From Fictibacillus arsenicus (GTDB lineage: Bacteria; Bacillota; Bacilli; Bacillales; Fictibacillaceae): 64,000 nt of DNA. A program made the translations under genes and the position numbers. How positions within the stretch are numbered: position 1 is the stretch's first letter; each line of letters begins with the position of its first letter. The DNA lies in assembly GCF_001999465.1 (NCBI RefSeq), contig NZ_MQMF01000001.1, positions 62,001 to 126,000 on the forward strand, written 5' to 3'. The notes under the pieces were generated by a model. That model ran no database searches and had not been told where the DNA came from. It worked only from the letters and a program-made list of their open reading frames with translations. Positions 56,524-64,000 of this stretch are shown piece by piece.

Positions 56524-56913
56524 ATGGGGATGAAACATACGTTTTCTTCAATGGGACGCGGTTTGGCTGCAATTCTTCTTATGATTATGGTTTGCAGTTT
56601 GGTTCTTTCACTTTTATTGCGGTTTACAGGCCTGACAGAGTCATCTTTAAAATGGGTAACAATTGGATTATCTTTTTTATCTTTATTTATCGGAGGATTT
56701 ATTTCAGGGAAAAAGGGACAAAGCAAAGGCTGGCTGCTCGGAGGCGGAACAAGTCTTCTGTTTTCTTTTCTTGTTTTTCTCATACAGTATTTAGGGTATC
56801 AAAGCACATTTAACTCATCGCAATATATGTATCATGCTCTGTTCCTTGTATTAGCGATGATCGGAGGAATAATGGGTGTTAATTTAAGCAGTCATAAACA
56901 ATCATATAAATAA
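56524..56913 (+). CDS. yrzE: YrzE-like membrane protein (TIGR04086 type)
   Basis: A 129-residue protein with four hydrophobic segments, starting MGMKHTFSSMGRGLAAILLM after AAGGAGG. The central FIGGFISGKKGQSKGWLLGG loop between helices 2 and 3 is characteristic of this Firmicute family. Function is unknown. B. subtilis yrzE lies in the same position near yajC (yrbF). It is convergent with yajC and shares a terminator. Confidence 0.85.
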   Translation: MGMKHTFSSMGRGLAAILLMIMVCSLVLSLLLRFTGLTESSLKWVTIGLSFLSLFIGGFISGKKGQSKGWLLGGGTSLLFSFLVFLIQYLGYQSTFNSSQYMYHALFLVLAMIGGIMGVNLSSHKQSYK

Positions 56914-56943
56914 GACCCGTCGATCGACGGGTCTTATTTTTTC
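56908..56943. terminator. Bidirectional terminator between yrzE and yajC
   Basis: A perfect 32-base palindrome at 56908-56939 centred on CGATCG (AAATAAGACCCGTCGA and its complement), with T-runs on both strands. It includes the last codon and stop of yrzE. Confidence 0.9.
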
Positions 56944-56944
56944 G

Positions 56945-57214
56945 TTATAGTGCAGCTTCTTCTTTCACTTCACGGATAGCGTTACGGTCAAATGTTAATT
57001 TAGCTCCATCATTTGAACGAATAACTGCGATCGTATCATCAATACTCTCTAATGTTCCGTGTAAACCGCCAATTGTTACAACTTTGTCGCCTTTTTTCAG
57101 GTTAGACTGCATATCTCTAACAGCTTTTTGTCTCTTTTGCTGTGGACGGATTAGCAGGAAATAAAAAATTGCAAACATAAAAATAATCGGCAATAAACTT
57201 TTAATTGCATCCAT
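56945..57214 (-). CDS. yajC: Preprotein translocase accessory protein YajC
   Basis: An 89-residue protein with one N-terminal helix (about 5-22) followed by RPQQKRQKAVRDMQSNLKKG and DKVVTIGGLHGTLESID, the YajC signature. YajC associates with SecDF at the Sec translocon. It follows tgt after 24 bases on the same strand, the usual queA-tgt-yajC order. Confidence 0.95.
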   Translation of the reverse strand: MDAIKSLLPIIFMFAIFYFLLIRPQQKRQKAVRDMQSNLKKGDKVVTIGGLHGTLESIDDTIAVIRSNDGAKLTFDRNAIREVKEEAAL

Positions 57215-57238
57215 TCTTTCTTCACCCCTTTCTATTGG

Positions 57239-58381
<1,143 letters not shown>

Positions 58382-58397
58382 TTAAAGATTATCCCCC

Positions 58398-59426
58398 TTA
58401 AAGTATAAGCATCGCATCACCGAAACTGAAAAAACGATACTTTTCTTCAACGGCTTCTTTGTATGCTTCCATAACAAACTCTTTACTTGCAAAAGCACTT
58501 ACCAGCATAATTAAAGTCGATTTGGGCAAGTGGAAATTCGTAATCAATCCATCAATAGCTTTGAATTCATATCCTGGATAAATAAATATATCAGTCCATC
58601 CAGAGTCCTCTTCAAACTTTCCATCAAATTTATTTGCAACAGTCTCTAAAGTGCGTGTACTTGTAGTCCCAACCGTAATAATTCTTCCGCCTGATTCACG
58701 TACTTGATTTAACAGTTCAGCTGTCCCTTTAGTTATTTGATAAAATTCTGCATGCATATCATGCTCAAAAATATCTTCAACACTAACAGGCCTGAATGTC
58801 CCAAGACCTACGTGCAGCGTAATAAAAGTAACGTGAACGCCAGAAGCTTTAATTTCTTCAATCATCTCTTCAGTAAAATGCAAACCTGCAGTAGGGGCTG
58901 CAGCAGATCCTTGATGAACAGCATACACGGTCTGATAACGATCTTTTTCTTCAAGCTGTTCCTTAATATAAGGAGGCAGCGGCATCTGACCGAGGTCATC
59001 TAAAAGTTCATAAAAAATTCCCGAATAAATAAATTTAAGATTTCTTCCACCATGATCACTTTCGCCTACACAAACCGCTTTCAATCTTCCGTCCCCAAAC
59101 GTGATTTCTGTACCAGGTTTTACCCTTTTAGCTGGTTTAACCAGCGTTTCCCAAGTATCCTGACCTTCTTCTTTTAAAAGCAGAATTTCAACTTTAGCTC
59201 CCGTATCCGCCTTTTGGCCAAATAATCTGGCTGGAAGGACTCGTGTATCATTTAATACGAGGCAGTCTCCCTTTTTTAAATAGTTCTTCAAATCGTAAAA
59301 ATGTTCATGTTCTATACTTTTATTTTCTTTATCTAAAACCATCAGCCTTGATGAAGTTCTGTTCTCTAGCGGTGTTTGAGCAATCAGTTCCTCTGGCAGA
59401 AGAAAATCAAAATCATTTACTTTCAT
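58398..59426 (-). CDS. queA: S-adenosylmethionine:tRNA ribosyltransferase-isomerase QueA
   Basis: A 342-residue protein starting [20 protein letters not shown], with [30 protein letters not shown] and the C-terminal [14 protein letters not shown]-type end ([14 protein letters not shown]). It moves a ribosyl group from SAM onto preQ1 in tRNA, giving epoxyqueuosine. It follows the DUF2905 gene after 18 bases. Confidence 0.97.
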   Translation of the reverse strand: MKVNDFDFLLPEELIAQTPLENRTSSRLMVLDKENKSIEHEHFYDLKNYLKKGDCLVLNDTRVLPARLFGQKADTGAKVEILLLKEEGQDTWETLVKPAKRVKPGTEITFGDGRLKAVCVGESDHGGRNLKFIYSGIFYELLDDLGQMPLPPYIKEQLEEKDRYQTVYAVHQGSAAAPTAGLHFTEEMIEEIKASGVHVTFITLHVGLGTFRPVSVEDIFEHDMHAEFYQITKGTAELLNQVRESGGRIITVGTTSTRTLETVANKFDGKFEEDSGWTDIFIYPGYEFKAIDGLITNFHLPKSTLIMLVSAFASKEFVMEAYKEAVEEKYRFFSFGDAMLIL

Positions 59427-59444
59427 TGATATAATTCCTGCTTT

Positions 59445-59636
59445 CTATTTAAATCGTCCAATAATCATAAAGATAAGGGAAAGTACAACGCTAATGATAA
59501 TAGAGGTCATTATAGGGAAATAAACCGTCGTGTTTCCTTTTTTCCACACCATGTCTCCAGGGAGTTTCCCAATAAACGTACCTATTAATCCTATAATAAT
59601 CAGAACAATCCCTGCAATAATAAAAAGCCGGTTCAT
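59445..59636 (-). CDS. DUF2905 membrane protein (YrzS-like)
   Basis: A 63-residue protein with two helices separated by [19 protein letters not shown], the DUF2905 signature. Function is unknown. Its start overlaps the ruvB stop by 4 bases (ATGA), so translation is probably coupled. The ruvA-ruvB-DUF2905-queA-tgt-yajC run is a standard Bacillus operon. Confidence 0.92.
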   Translation of the reverse strand: MNRLFIIAGIVLIIIGLIGTFIGKLPGDMVWKKGNTTVYFPIMTSIIISVVLSLIFMIIGRFK

Positions 59637-60634
59637 TCAGTGTACGCCTCCAGTCCAAAGTATTGATAGGCCTGTTCGGTTACCATTCTCCCTCTAGGAG
59701 TCCGCTGCAAAAAACCAATCTGCAGAAGATATGGTTCATAAACATCTTCAATCGTCATGGATTCCTCACCGATCGTTGCAGATATGGTTTCAAGGCCTAC
59801 AGGACCACCTTTGTAAGTATGAATGATCCCTAGTAATAATTTATGGTCAATATGATCTAAACCTAAACGGTCAACCTGAAGCAGCTCAAGTGCTTTTTGG
59901 CAAATCGGCAGTGAAATCATATCTTTGCCCTCGACTTGAACAAAATCCCGCACTCTTCTTAAAAGCCTATTTGCAATCCTTGGTGTTCCTCTCGATCTTC
60001 TAGCTATTTCTTCAGCTGAGAGATCATCAACTTTTATTCCAAACACATCACCGGTACGTCTCACGATTTCAGAAAGTTCATCTGGTTTGTAATACTCCAG
60101 TCTTGCCATCACTCCAAAACGATCTCGAAGCGGCGCAGATAATGAACCAGCTCTCGTAGTTGCACCTATAAGAGTAAATGGAGGCAGATCCAAACGAACT
60201 GATCTGGCAACTTCACCTTTTCCAATCACAATGTCTAAACAAAAATCTTCCATCGCAGAATACAATATCTCTTCTATCGCACGAGAAAGTCTATGGATCT
60301 CATCAATAAAGAGGACGTCACCCGGTTCAAGAGATGTCAGTATGGCAGCCAGGTCTCCAGGACGCTCGATAGCGGGACCGCTTGTTGTACGAAGATTAAC
60401 TTCCATTTCATTTGCGATAATTGAAGCAAGTGTCGTCTTTCCAAGACCAGGAGGACCATAAAGGAGCACATGGTCCAGCGGCTCATTCCTCAGTCTGGCA
60501 GCTTTAATAAATACTTTAAGGTTATCCTTAACTGATGATTGACCGATGTATTCATCCAGAGCCTCCGGACGCAGACTTAGTTCCATGACCGCTTCATCCT
60601 TGCGTTCTTCTGAAGAAACTATTCTCTCTTCCAT
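59633..60634 (-). CDS. ruvB: Holliday junction branch migration ATPase RuvB
   Basis: A 333-residue AAA+ ATPase. Walker A is [15 protein letters not shown], Walker [10 protein letters not shown], sensor 1 IGATTRAG and the arginine finger region is PLRDRFGV. The C-terminal winged helix has [14 protein letters not shown]. With RuvA it drives branch migration of Holliday junctions. It follows ruvA after 14 bases. Confidence 0.97.
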   Translation of the reverse strand: MEERIVSSEERKDEAVMELSLRPEALDEYIGQSSVKDNLKVFIKAARLRNEPLDHVLLYGPPGLGKTTLASIIANEMEVNLRTTSGPAIERPGDLAAILTSLEPGDVLFIDEIHRLSRAIEEILYSAMEDFCLDIVIGKGEVARSVRLDLPPFTLIGATTRAGSLSAPLRDRFGVMARLEYYKPDELSEIVRRTGDVFGIKVDDLSAEEIARRSRGTPRIANRLLRRVRDFVQVEGKDMISLPICQKALELLQVDRLGLDHIDHKLLLGIIHTYKGGPVGLETISATIGEESMTIEDVYEPYLLQIGFLQRTPRGRMVTEQAYQYFGLEAYTE

Positions 60635-60648
60635 CCATCCTCACGTCC

Positions 60649-61242
60649 TTATGCATTCATTAACTTTTTTAAAGCTGCTTTTACGTACTCATTGGCAGAC
60701 ATTTTTTCTTTCTTTAACTCCGGTAAAACCTTTTGAATCTCTTTTCTTCCGTAACCTAGAACAGTAAGAGCTTCAATCGCTTCATCGAGTTCGTCACCTG
60801 TAGTCTCAACTTCTGCAAAAAGACCTTCCGTTATATCAGCATCAGCAAATATTGACAGCTTGCCTTTCAAATCTAGTATCATTTGGCGAGCTGTCTTTTT
60901 GCCAACACCAGGAAACTTAGTTAAAAACTTTTCATCTTCATGTTCAATCGCATTTACAACTTGTTCCGGCTGTCCAAATGCCACAATCGCTAAAGCGCCT
61001 TTTGGACCGATTCCAGAAACATTTAAAAGTTTTAAAAACAGATCCCGTTCTTTTCTATTTTTAAACCCATATAAAGCAAGTACATCTTCTCTGACATAAT
61101 GATACGTGTAAACACTTTTTTGTTCGTTCATTTTATATATAAATGGGTTTGGACAAATTATTTTATATCCGATACCGTTATTATTTATGACAATGTATTC
61201 CGCTGTTATGTATTCTACATTTCCTGTAATGCTTTCTATCAA
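60649..61242 (-). CDS. ruvA: Holliday junction DNA-binding protein RuvA
   Basis: A 197-residue protein with TTG start at 61242 ([19 protein letters not shown]) after GGGGAGAA. Domain I is an OB fold, domain II has two helix-hairpin-helix motifs ([15 protein letters not shown] and [17 protein letters not shown]), and domain III (about 150-197) binds RuvB. In B. subtilis bofC is upstream; here a CoxA-like lipoprotein gene is. Confidence 0.96.
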   Translation of the reverse strand: MIESITGNVEYITAEYIVINNNGIGYKIICPNPFIYKMNEQKSVYTYHYVREDVLALYGFKNRKERDLFLKLLNVSGIGPKGALAIVAFGQPEQVVNAIEHEDEKFLTKFPGVGKKTARQMILDLKGKLSIFADADITEGLFAEVETTGDELDEAIEALTVLGYGRKEIQKVLPELKKEKMSANEYVKAALKKLMNA

Positions 61243-61330
61243 CTTTTTCTCCCCTTAAACTCTTTACCCGAGCGTATGTTTCTATTTCTTATTGTAACAT
61301 AGCACACCCCCTAATTCCTTATCAATGAAC

Positions 61331-61360
61331 AAAAAAAGAGAACAGCGAACTGTTCCCTTA
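61331..61360 (-). terminator. Intrinsic terminator of the coxA-like gene
   Basis: GAACAG (61340-61345) pairs with CTGTTC (61350-61355) over a CGAA loop (TTCG on the minus strand), followed by a T-run on the minus strand. Confidence 0.82.
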
Positions 61361-61364
61361 ATAT

Positions 61365-61952
61365 TTAACGATTATTCTCGAAAGGACGTTTTATCGCATT
61401 CCCAAGGTTGCTTCCAGCATCTACGATGTCTCCCATGATTCCGCGTACATCAGTTTCTACTTCCGTGTAGGCACGGCCATCACGCAGGTCATTATCGACA
61501 TTCTCAATACGATCAACAATCTTTTGATCTGAAACAACTTTTACATCACGATCTGGTGTCATCTTTGCTGTGGTTTCCCTGACTTTTTTCGTCAGTTCTT
61601 CCTTTTTGTTTTCCTTCGTGTCTACTCCTACAATGACGTTGTTATCCTCAAGAATAACGTGAGCATCGTCTACTCCACGAATGTCATTCACCTTATTGGC
61701 GATACGTTCAGCAAGAGCACCATCATAATCCTCGTGATAGGTTGTGGTATGATCTTTTGTATCTCGATCTGCCATATCAGAAATGAATCCACTGCCTCGG
61801 TCAAGATCACCGCGATTATCACCCTCATTAGAATAATATCCAATTGGGCGAACATCATTGTCATTCCTGTCCTGAGATTCATTTACACCGTTACAGCCCA
61901 CAAGACCTCCAGCGAGGATAGTAAAAGCGAGCGTTTTCGCTATTGTTTTCAA
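61365..61952 (-). CDS. YhcN/YlaJ-type sporulation lipoprotein (CoxA-like)
   Basis: A 195-residue protein starting at TTG 61952 after AAAGGAGG. The signal peptide ends in LAGGLVGC with the lipid Cys at residue 20. An Asp/Asn/Arg-rich region (25-75) is followed by a compact domain with RIANKVNDIRGVDDAHVILE, then NNVIVGVD, typical of the YhcN/YlaJ family. B. subtilis coxA (yrbB) of this family lies beside safA, as here. Members are found in the spore cortex or inner membrane. Confidence 0.85.
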   Translation of the reverse strand: MKTIAKTLAFTILAGGLVGCNGVNESQDRNDNDVRPIGYYSNEGDNRGDLDRGSGFISDMADRDTKDHTTTYHEDYDGALAERIANKVNDIRGVDDAHVILEDNNVIVGVDTKENKKEELTKKVRETTAKMTPDRDVKVVSDQKIVDRIENVDNDLRDGRAYTEVETDVRGIMGDIVDAGSNLGNAIKRPFENNR

Positions 61953-62024
61953 TGGAAAAACCTCCTTTCACCTATTAGGGTGGCATGAGGAGGCATAAAA
62001 TAATCTGTTAAATGTAGGATGAAA

Positions 62025-63011
62025 TCAATTTATCTTTTTTAGTATCCTATCTACAAATTTTTTTCTGTGCGAAAAATCACGCAGCGTAAACTTTTCGACA
62101 CCTTCAATCATCTCTTGATCTCCGGATTTCAGTGCACGGTTCCACTCTCTATATAAATCCGTTGGGAAGACCAAGCAAATAACGAACCACTTTTTATTAA
62201 ACCATTTCAAATAATCCTGATTGCCCATCTCTTCCATTTTTGAATAAGACCAATACCAAAAAGGAAGTATTCGATTTGCATATTGAAGCCAGTCGTAGGC
62301 TTGGGGAACAGCTGCAAAAAGGTCAAAATCGATTAGATATGCTTCTTTTGACTTTTCTTTATTCAAAACAAAATTGTGAGGTGCAACATCACCATGGGTG
62401 ATTTCCCTTCTTTTATATGCTTTTTTTTCTAGGGATTCAACTGCAGAGTGATCAAAGTGATCCAGACACCATTTTCCCCACATGAGGATATCTGATATCA
62501 AAGGCTGCATCTCTTTGCTCCATCTAGCTTTTTTAGCATGATATTTAAATGCATCATACCGTTCACTCCATTTTTTATAGAGTGAATAAGTTGAAAGACT
62601 GTTGTATACATCGTACGGAAGATTTTTTGAAAAGGAATGAAATCTGCTTATAGCGTCCATTCCAGCAATAACGTCTTTCTGATTGCCAAAATGAAGACCA
62701 TCACCTTTGTAAAAAGGCATGATTGCCCAAAAGTATTCTCCAAATCCTATATACCGTTTATCGTTTGGAAAAACGGTATAAGTACCCATAATTTTCGGTT
62801 TCTGGCCTTTATATAATTTTGAGATCTTTAATTGTTTTCTGCATGTTTCTTCTCGGCGAAATCCTTTTAAAACATACTTTCCTTCTAATGTTTTTATCCA
62901 TATTACATTATCACGAAAAAAGCCAAAATCAATAATATCGAGACCGACCTCTTTCATTTTTTTTAAAAAAAGACGATCTCCATGGAAACCGTCTCTATTA
63001 TCCCTATTCAT
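62025..63011 (-). CDS. CotS/YutH-like kinase-fold spore coat protein
   Basis: About 328 residues starting at ATG 63011 (MNRDNRDGFHGDRLFLKK), which overlaps the end of the upstream gene by 8 bases. The protein has the aminoglycoside phosphotransferase/protein kinase-like fold: EITHGDVAPHNFVLN (catalytic loop HGDxxxxN, about residue 220) and AYLIDFDLFAAVPQAYDW (metal-binding Asp). The N-lobe lysine region is KYVLKGFRREE. It resembles CotS, YutH and YsxE, coat-associated kinase-like proteins. Context next to safA and coxA supports a spore coat role. Its substrate is unknown. Confidence 0.82.
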   Translation of the reverse strand: MNRDNRDGFHGDRLFLKKMKEVGLDIIDFGFFRDNVIWIKTLEGKYVLKGFRREETCRKQLKISKLYKGQKPKIMGTYTVFPNDKRYIGFGEYFWAIMPFYKGDGLHFGNQKDVIAGMDAISRFHSFSKNLPYDVYNSLSTYSLYKKWSERYDAFKYHAKKARWSKEMQPLISDILMWGKWCLDHFDHSAVESLEKKAYKRREITHGDVAPHNFVLNKEKSKEAYLIDFDLFAAVPQAYDWLQYANRILPFWYWSYSKMEEMGNQDYLKWFNKKWFVICLVFPTDLYREWNRALKSGDQEMIEGVEKFTLRDFSHRKKFVDRILKKIN

Positions 63012-64000
63012 TTTCTTCCAATTCCTCTGCATCACCTTGTTCAGATTCACGGAATTGTGCTTCAGAATAAGGGTTTGGCATATTACCTAAATCTTGACCT
63101 TGTGGCATCATACCCATTTGAGGCATTCCACCGTATTGAGGAATTCCTATCTGACCTAATTGAGGCATACTTGGCATCATACCCATTGGCGATCCGCCAT
63201 TCTGTTGCGGCATCATACCCATCTGACCCATTTGTGACGTCCCTGGCATCATACCCATCTGACCCATTTGTGACGTCCCTGGCATCATACTCATCTGACC
63301 CATTTGCGGCATTCCTGGCATCATACTCATCTGACCCATTTGCGGCATTCCTGGCATCATACCCATCTGACCCATCTGTGGCATTCCTGACATCATACCC
63401 ATCTGACCCATTTGAGGCATTCCTGACATCATACCCATCTGACCCATTTGAGGCATTCCTGGCATCATACCCATTTGGCCCATTTGCGGCATTCCTGGCA
63501 TCATACTCATTTGGCCCATTTGCGGCATTTCTGGCATCATACCCATTTGACCCATTTGTGACATATCACCGCCTGGCATACCCATTGGCTGCATGCCCAT
63601 CGGCATACCTTGCTGAGATTGCGGCCCACCAGGGGTATATTCACCAGCTGGCATTAAATCCATATCTGTGTCAGGAAATTCACCAAACGGCATTCCGCCC
63701 TGCTGCATCCCAGTACCTTCCTGACCACCTTGAGGGTATCCACCGCCATATAATTGCGGCATTCCGCTAAACCCTTGCGGAGGCATCATCCCATAGCCTT
63801 GTGGAATAGGTGAATATGTTTGAGGTTTAGGAAACATCGGCGGCATTGAACCATACATATTTTGCATCATCCCTGAAGATTCTTCCATCAAAAATGGATG
63901 TTTATTCGGTTGATAGCTGTCTTTCCCGGAAGGATATAAACCATGTTTACCTGAAACATTCGGCTGTTTTGCTATGTTTGGTAGATTAGCCATATTGGGC
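63004..64000 (-). CDS. SafA-like spore coat protein, Met/Gly/Gln-rich C-terminal part (partial)
   Basis: The frame is open to the window edge, reading PNMANLPNIAKQPNVSG before position 63960, so the N terminus lies outside. At least 331 residues are visible, rich in Met, Pro, Gly and Gln. The centre has ten 12-residue repeats of the type MPQMGQMGMMPG (63205-63564). The PN-x-A motifs and the neighbouring coxA-like gene suggest SafA, whose N-terminal LysM domain would be upstream. A separate Met-rich coat protein starting at ATG 63993 is the alternative. The acidic end is EQGDAEELEENE. Confidence 0.65.
   Translation of the reverse strand, partial: PNMANLPNIAKQPNVSGKHGLYPSGKDSYQPNKHPFLMEESSGMMQNMYGSMPPMFPKPQTYSPIPQGYGMMPPQGFSGMPQLYGGGYPQGGQEGTGMQQGGMPFGEFPDTDMDLMPAGEYTPGGPQSQQGMPMGMQPMGMPGGDMSQMGQMGMMPEMPQMGQMSMMPGMPQMGQMGMMPGMPQMGQMGMMSGMPQMGQMGMMSGMPQMGQMGMMPGMPQMGQMSMMPGMPQMGQMSMMPGTSQMGQMGMMPGTSQMGQMGMMPQQNGGSPMGMMPSMPQLGQIGIPQYGGMPQMGMMPQGQDLGNMPNPYSEAQFRESEQGDAEELEENE
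63205..63564 (-). repeat. Ten 36-bp coding tandem repeats
   Basis: Each unit encodes MPQMGQM(G/S)MM(P/S)G with few substitutions; the first and last two units differ most (MSQ, TSQ). The DNA copies are nearly identical, which implies recent duplication. The complement also stays open, but its product has no independent support. Confidence 0.92.

Noticed and set aside
62982-63770. Long plus-strand ORF encoding repeated ASYPSDPF units
   Set aside because: It is the complement of the 36-bp repeat array of the SafA-like gene. Repeats keep the opposite frame open. It has no ribosome binding site and no family resemblance.

Overview
The window is chromosomal DNA of an endospore-forming, Gram-positive, low-GC member of the Bacillaceae. 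It encodes sigma-K, an alpha/beta SASP, SpoVB, RsfA, a CoxA-type lipoprotein, a SafA-like coat protein and a sigma-G-type glcU-gdh pair. Gene order from sigK to safA largely follows the sigK/yrr/yrv/yrb segment of Bacillus subtilis. A genus close to Bacillus or Fictibacillus is plausible, but the sequence cannot settle it. I see no rRNA, tRNA, prophage, CRISPR array or transposase gene.

Layout. 1-1.4 kb: 3' end of an Mrp Na+/H+ antiporter operon (mrpD-G). 1.7-5.8 kb: pssA, an M3 peptidase, a 24-residue membrane peptide, a SASP and an uninterrupted sigK. 5.9-9.0 kb: an accessory patch with a lipoprotein, a DUF350 membrane protein and a glutathionylspermidine-synthetase-like ATP-grasp protein (the YgiB/YjfL/YgiC set), an antisense gene of unknown function, and a chain of small ORFs ending in a YrzI-type peptide. 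9.1-11.8 kb: a UbiA/MenA-like prenyltransferase and glcU-gdh. 11.9-16.5 kb: yrrT-mtnN-luxS-mccA-mccB plus yrhC (S-adenosylhomocysteine to homocysteine to cysteine). 16.6-18 kb: modAB. 18-24 kb: yrrS, pbpI, greA, udk, trmR, mltG. 24.7-33.7 kb: yrzB, ruvX, ireB, T-box-alaS, yrrI, small genes, recD2, yrrB. 33.9-39.7 kb: mnmA, its cysteine desulfurase, cymR, a YczE-like protein, rarA, an rsfA-type regulator. 40-50.7 kb: tcdA, 6S RNA, T-box-hisS-aspS, yrzK, dtd, rel, apt, recJ. 50.7-56.9 kb: secF and secD as separate genes, comN, spoVB, DUF421, yrzE. 56.9-64 kb: yajC, tgt, queA, DUF2905, ruvB, ruvA, coxA-like, a CotS-like kinase and a repeat-rich SafA-like protein cut by the window end.

Functional themes. 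Sulfur flow is dense: the reverse-transsulfuration operon, its likely repressor CymR, the cysteine desulfurase and the tRNA thiolase MnmA all lie within 25 kb. tRNA modification and quality control are also concentrated (MnmA, TcdA, TrmR, Tgt, QueA, Dtd, three aminoacyl-tRNA synthetases). DNA repair is represented by RuvABX, RecD2, RarA and RecJ.

Non-coding signals. Eight copies of a 150-280 bp GC-rich imperfect palindrome are scattered between genes; two sit inside the 5' UTRs of T-box operons, between terminator and start codon. Four intergenic gaps carry short arrays of unrelated sequence that share a 20-21 bp period. The hisS T-box has overlapping Asp/His codons (GACAC) in its specifier region. 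Upstream of yrzI, two hairpins with nearly identical arms separate two peptide ORFs with strong ribosome binding sites.
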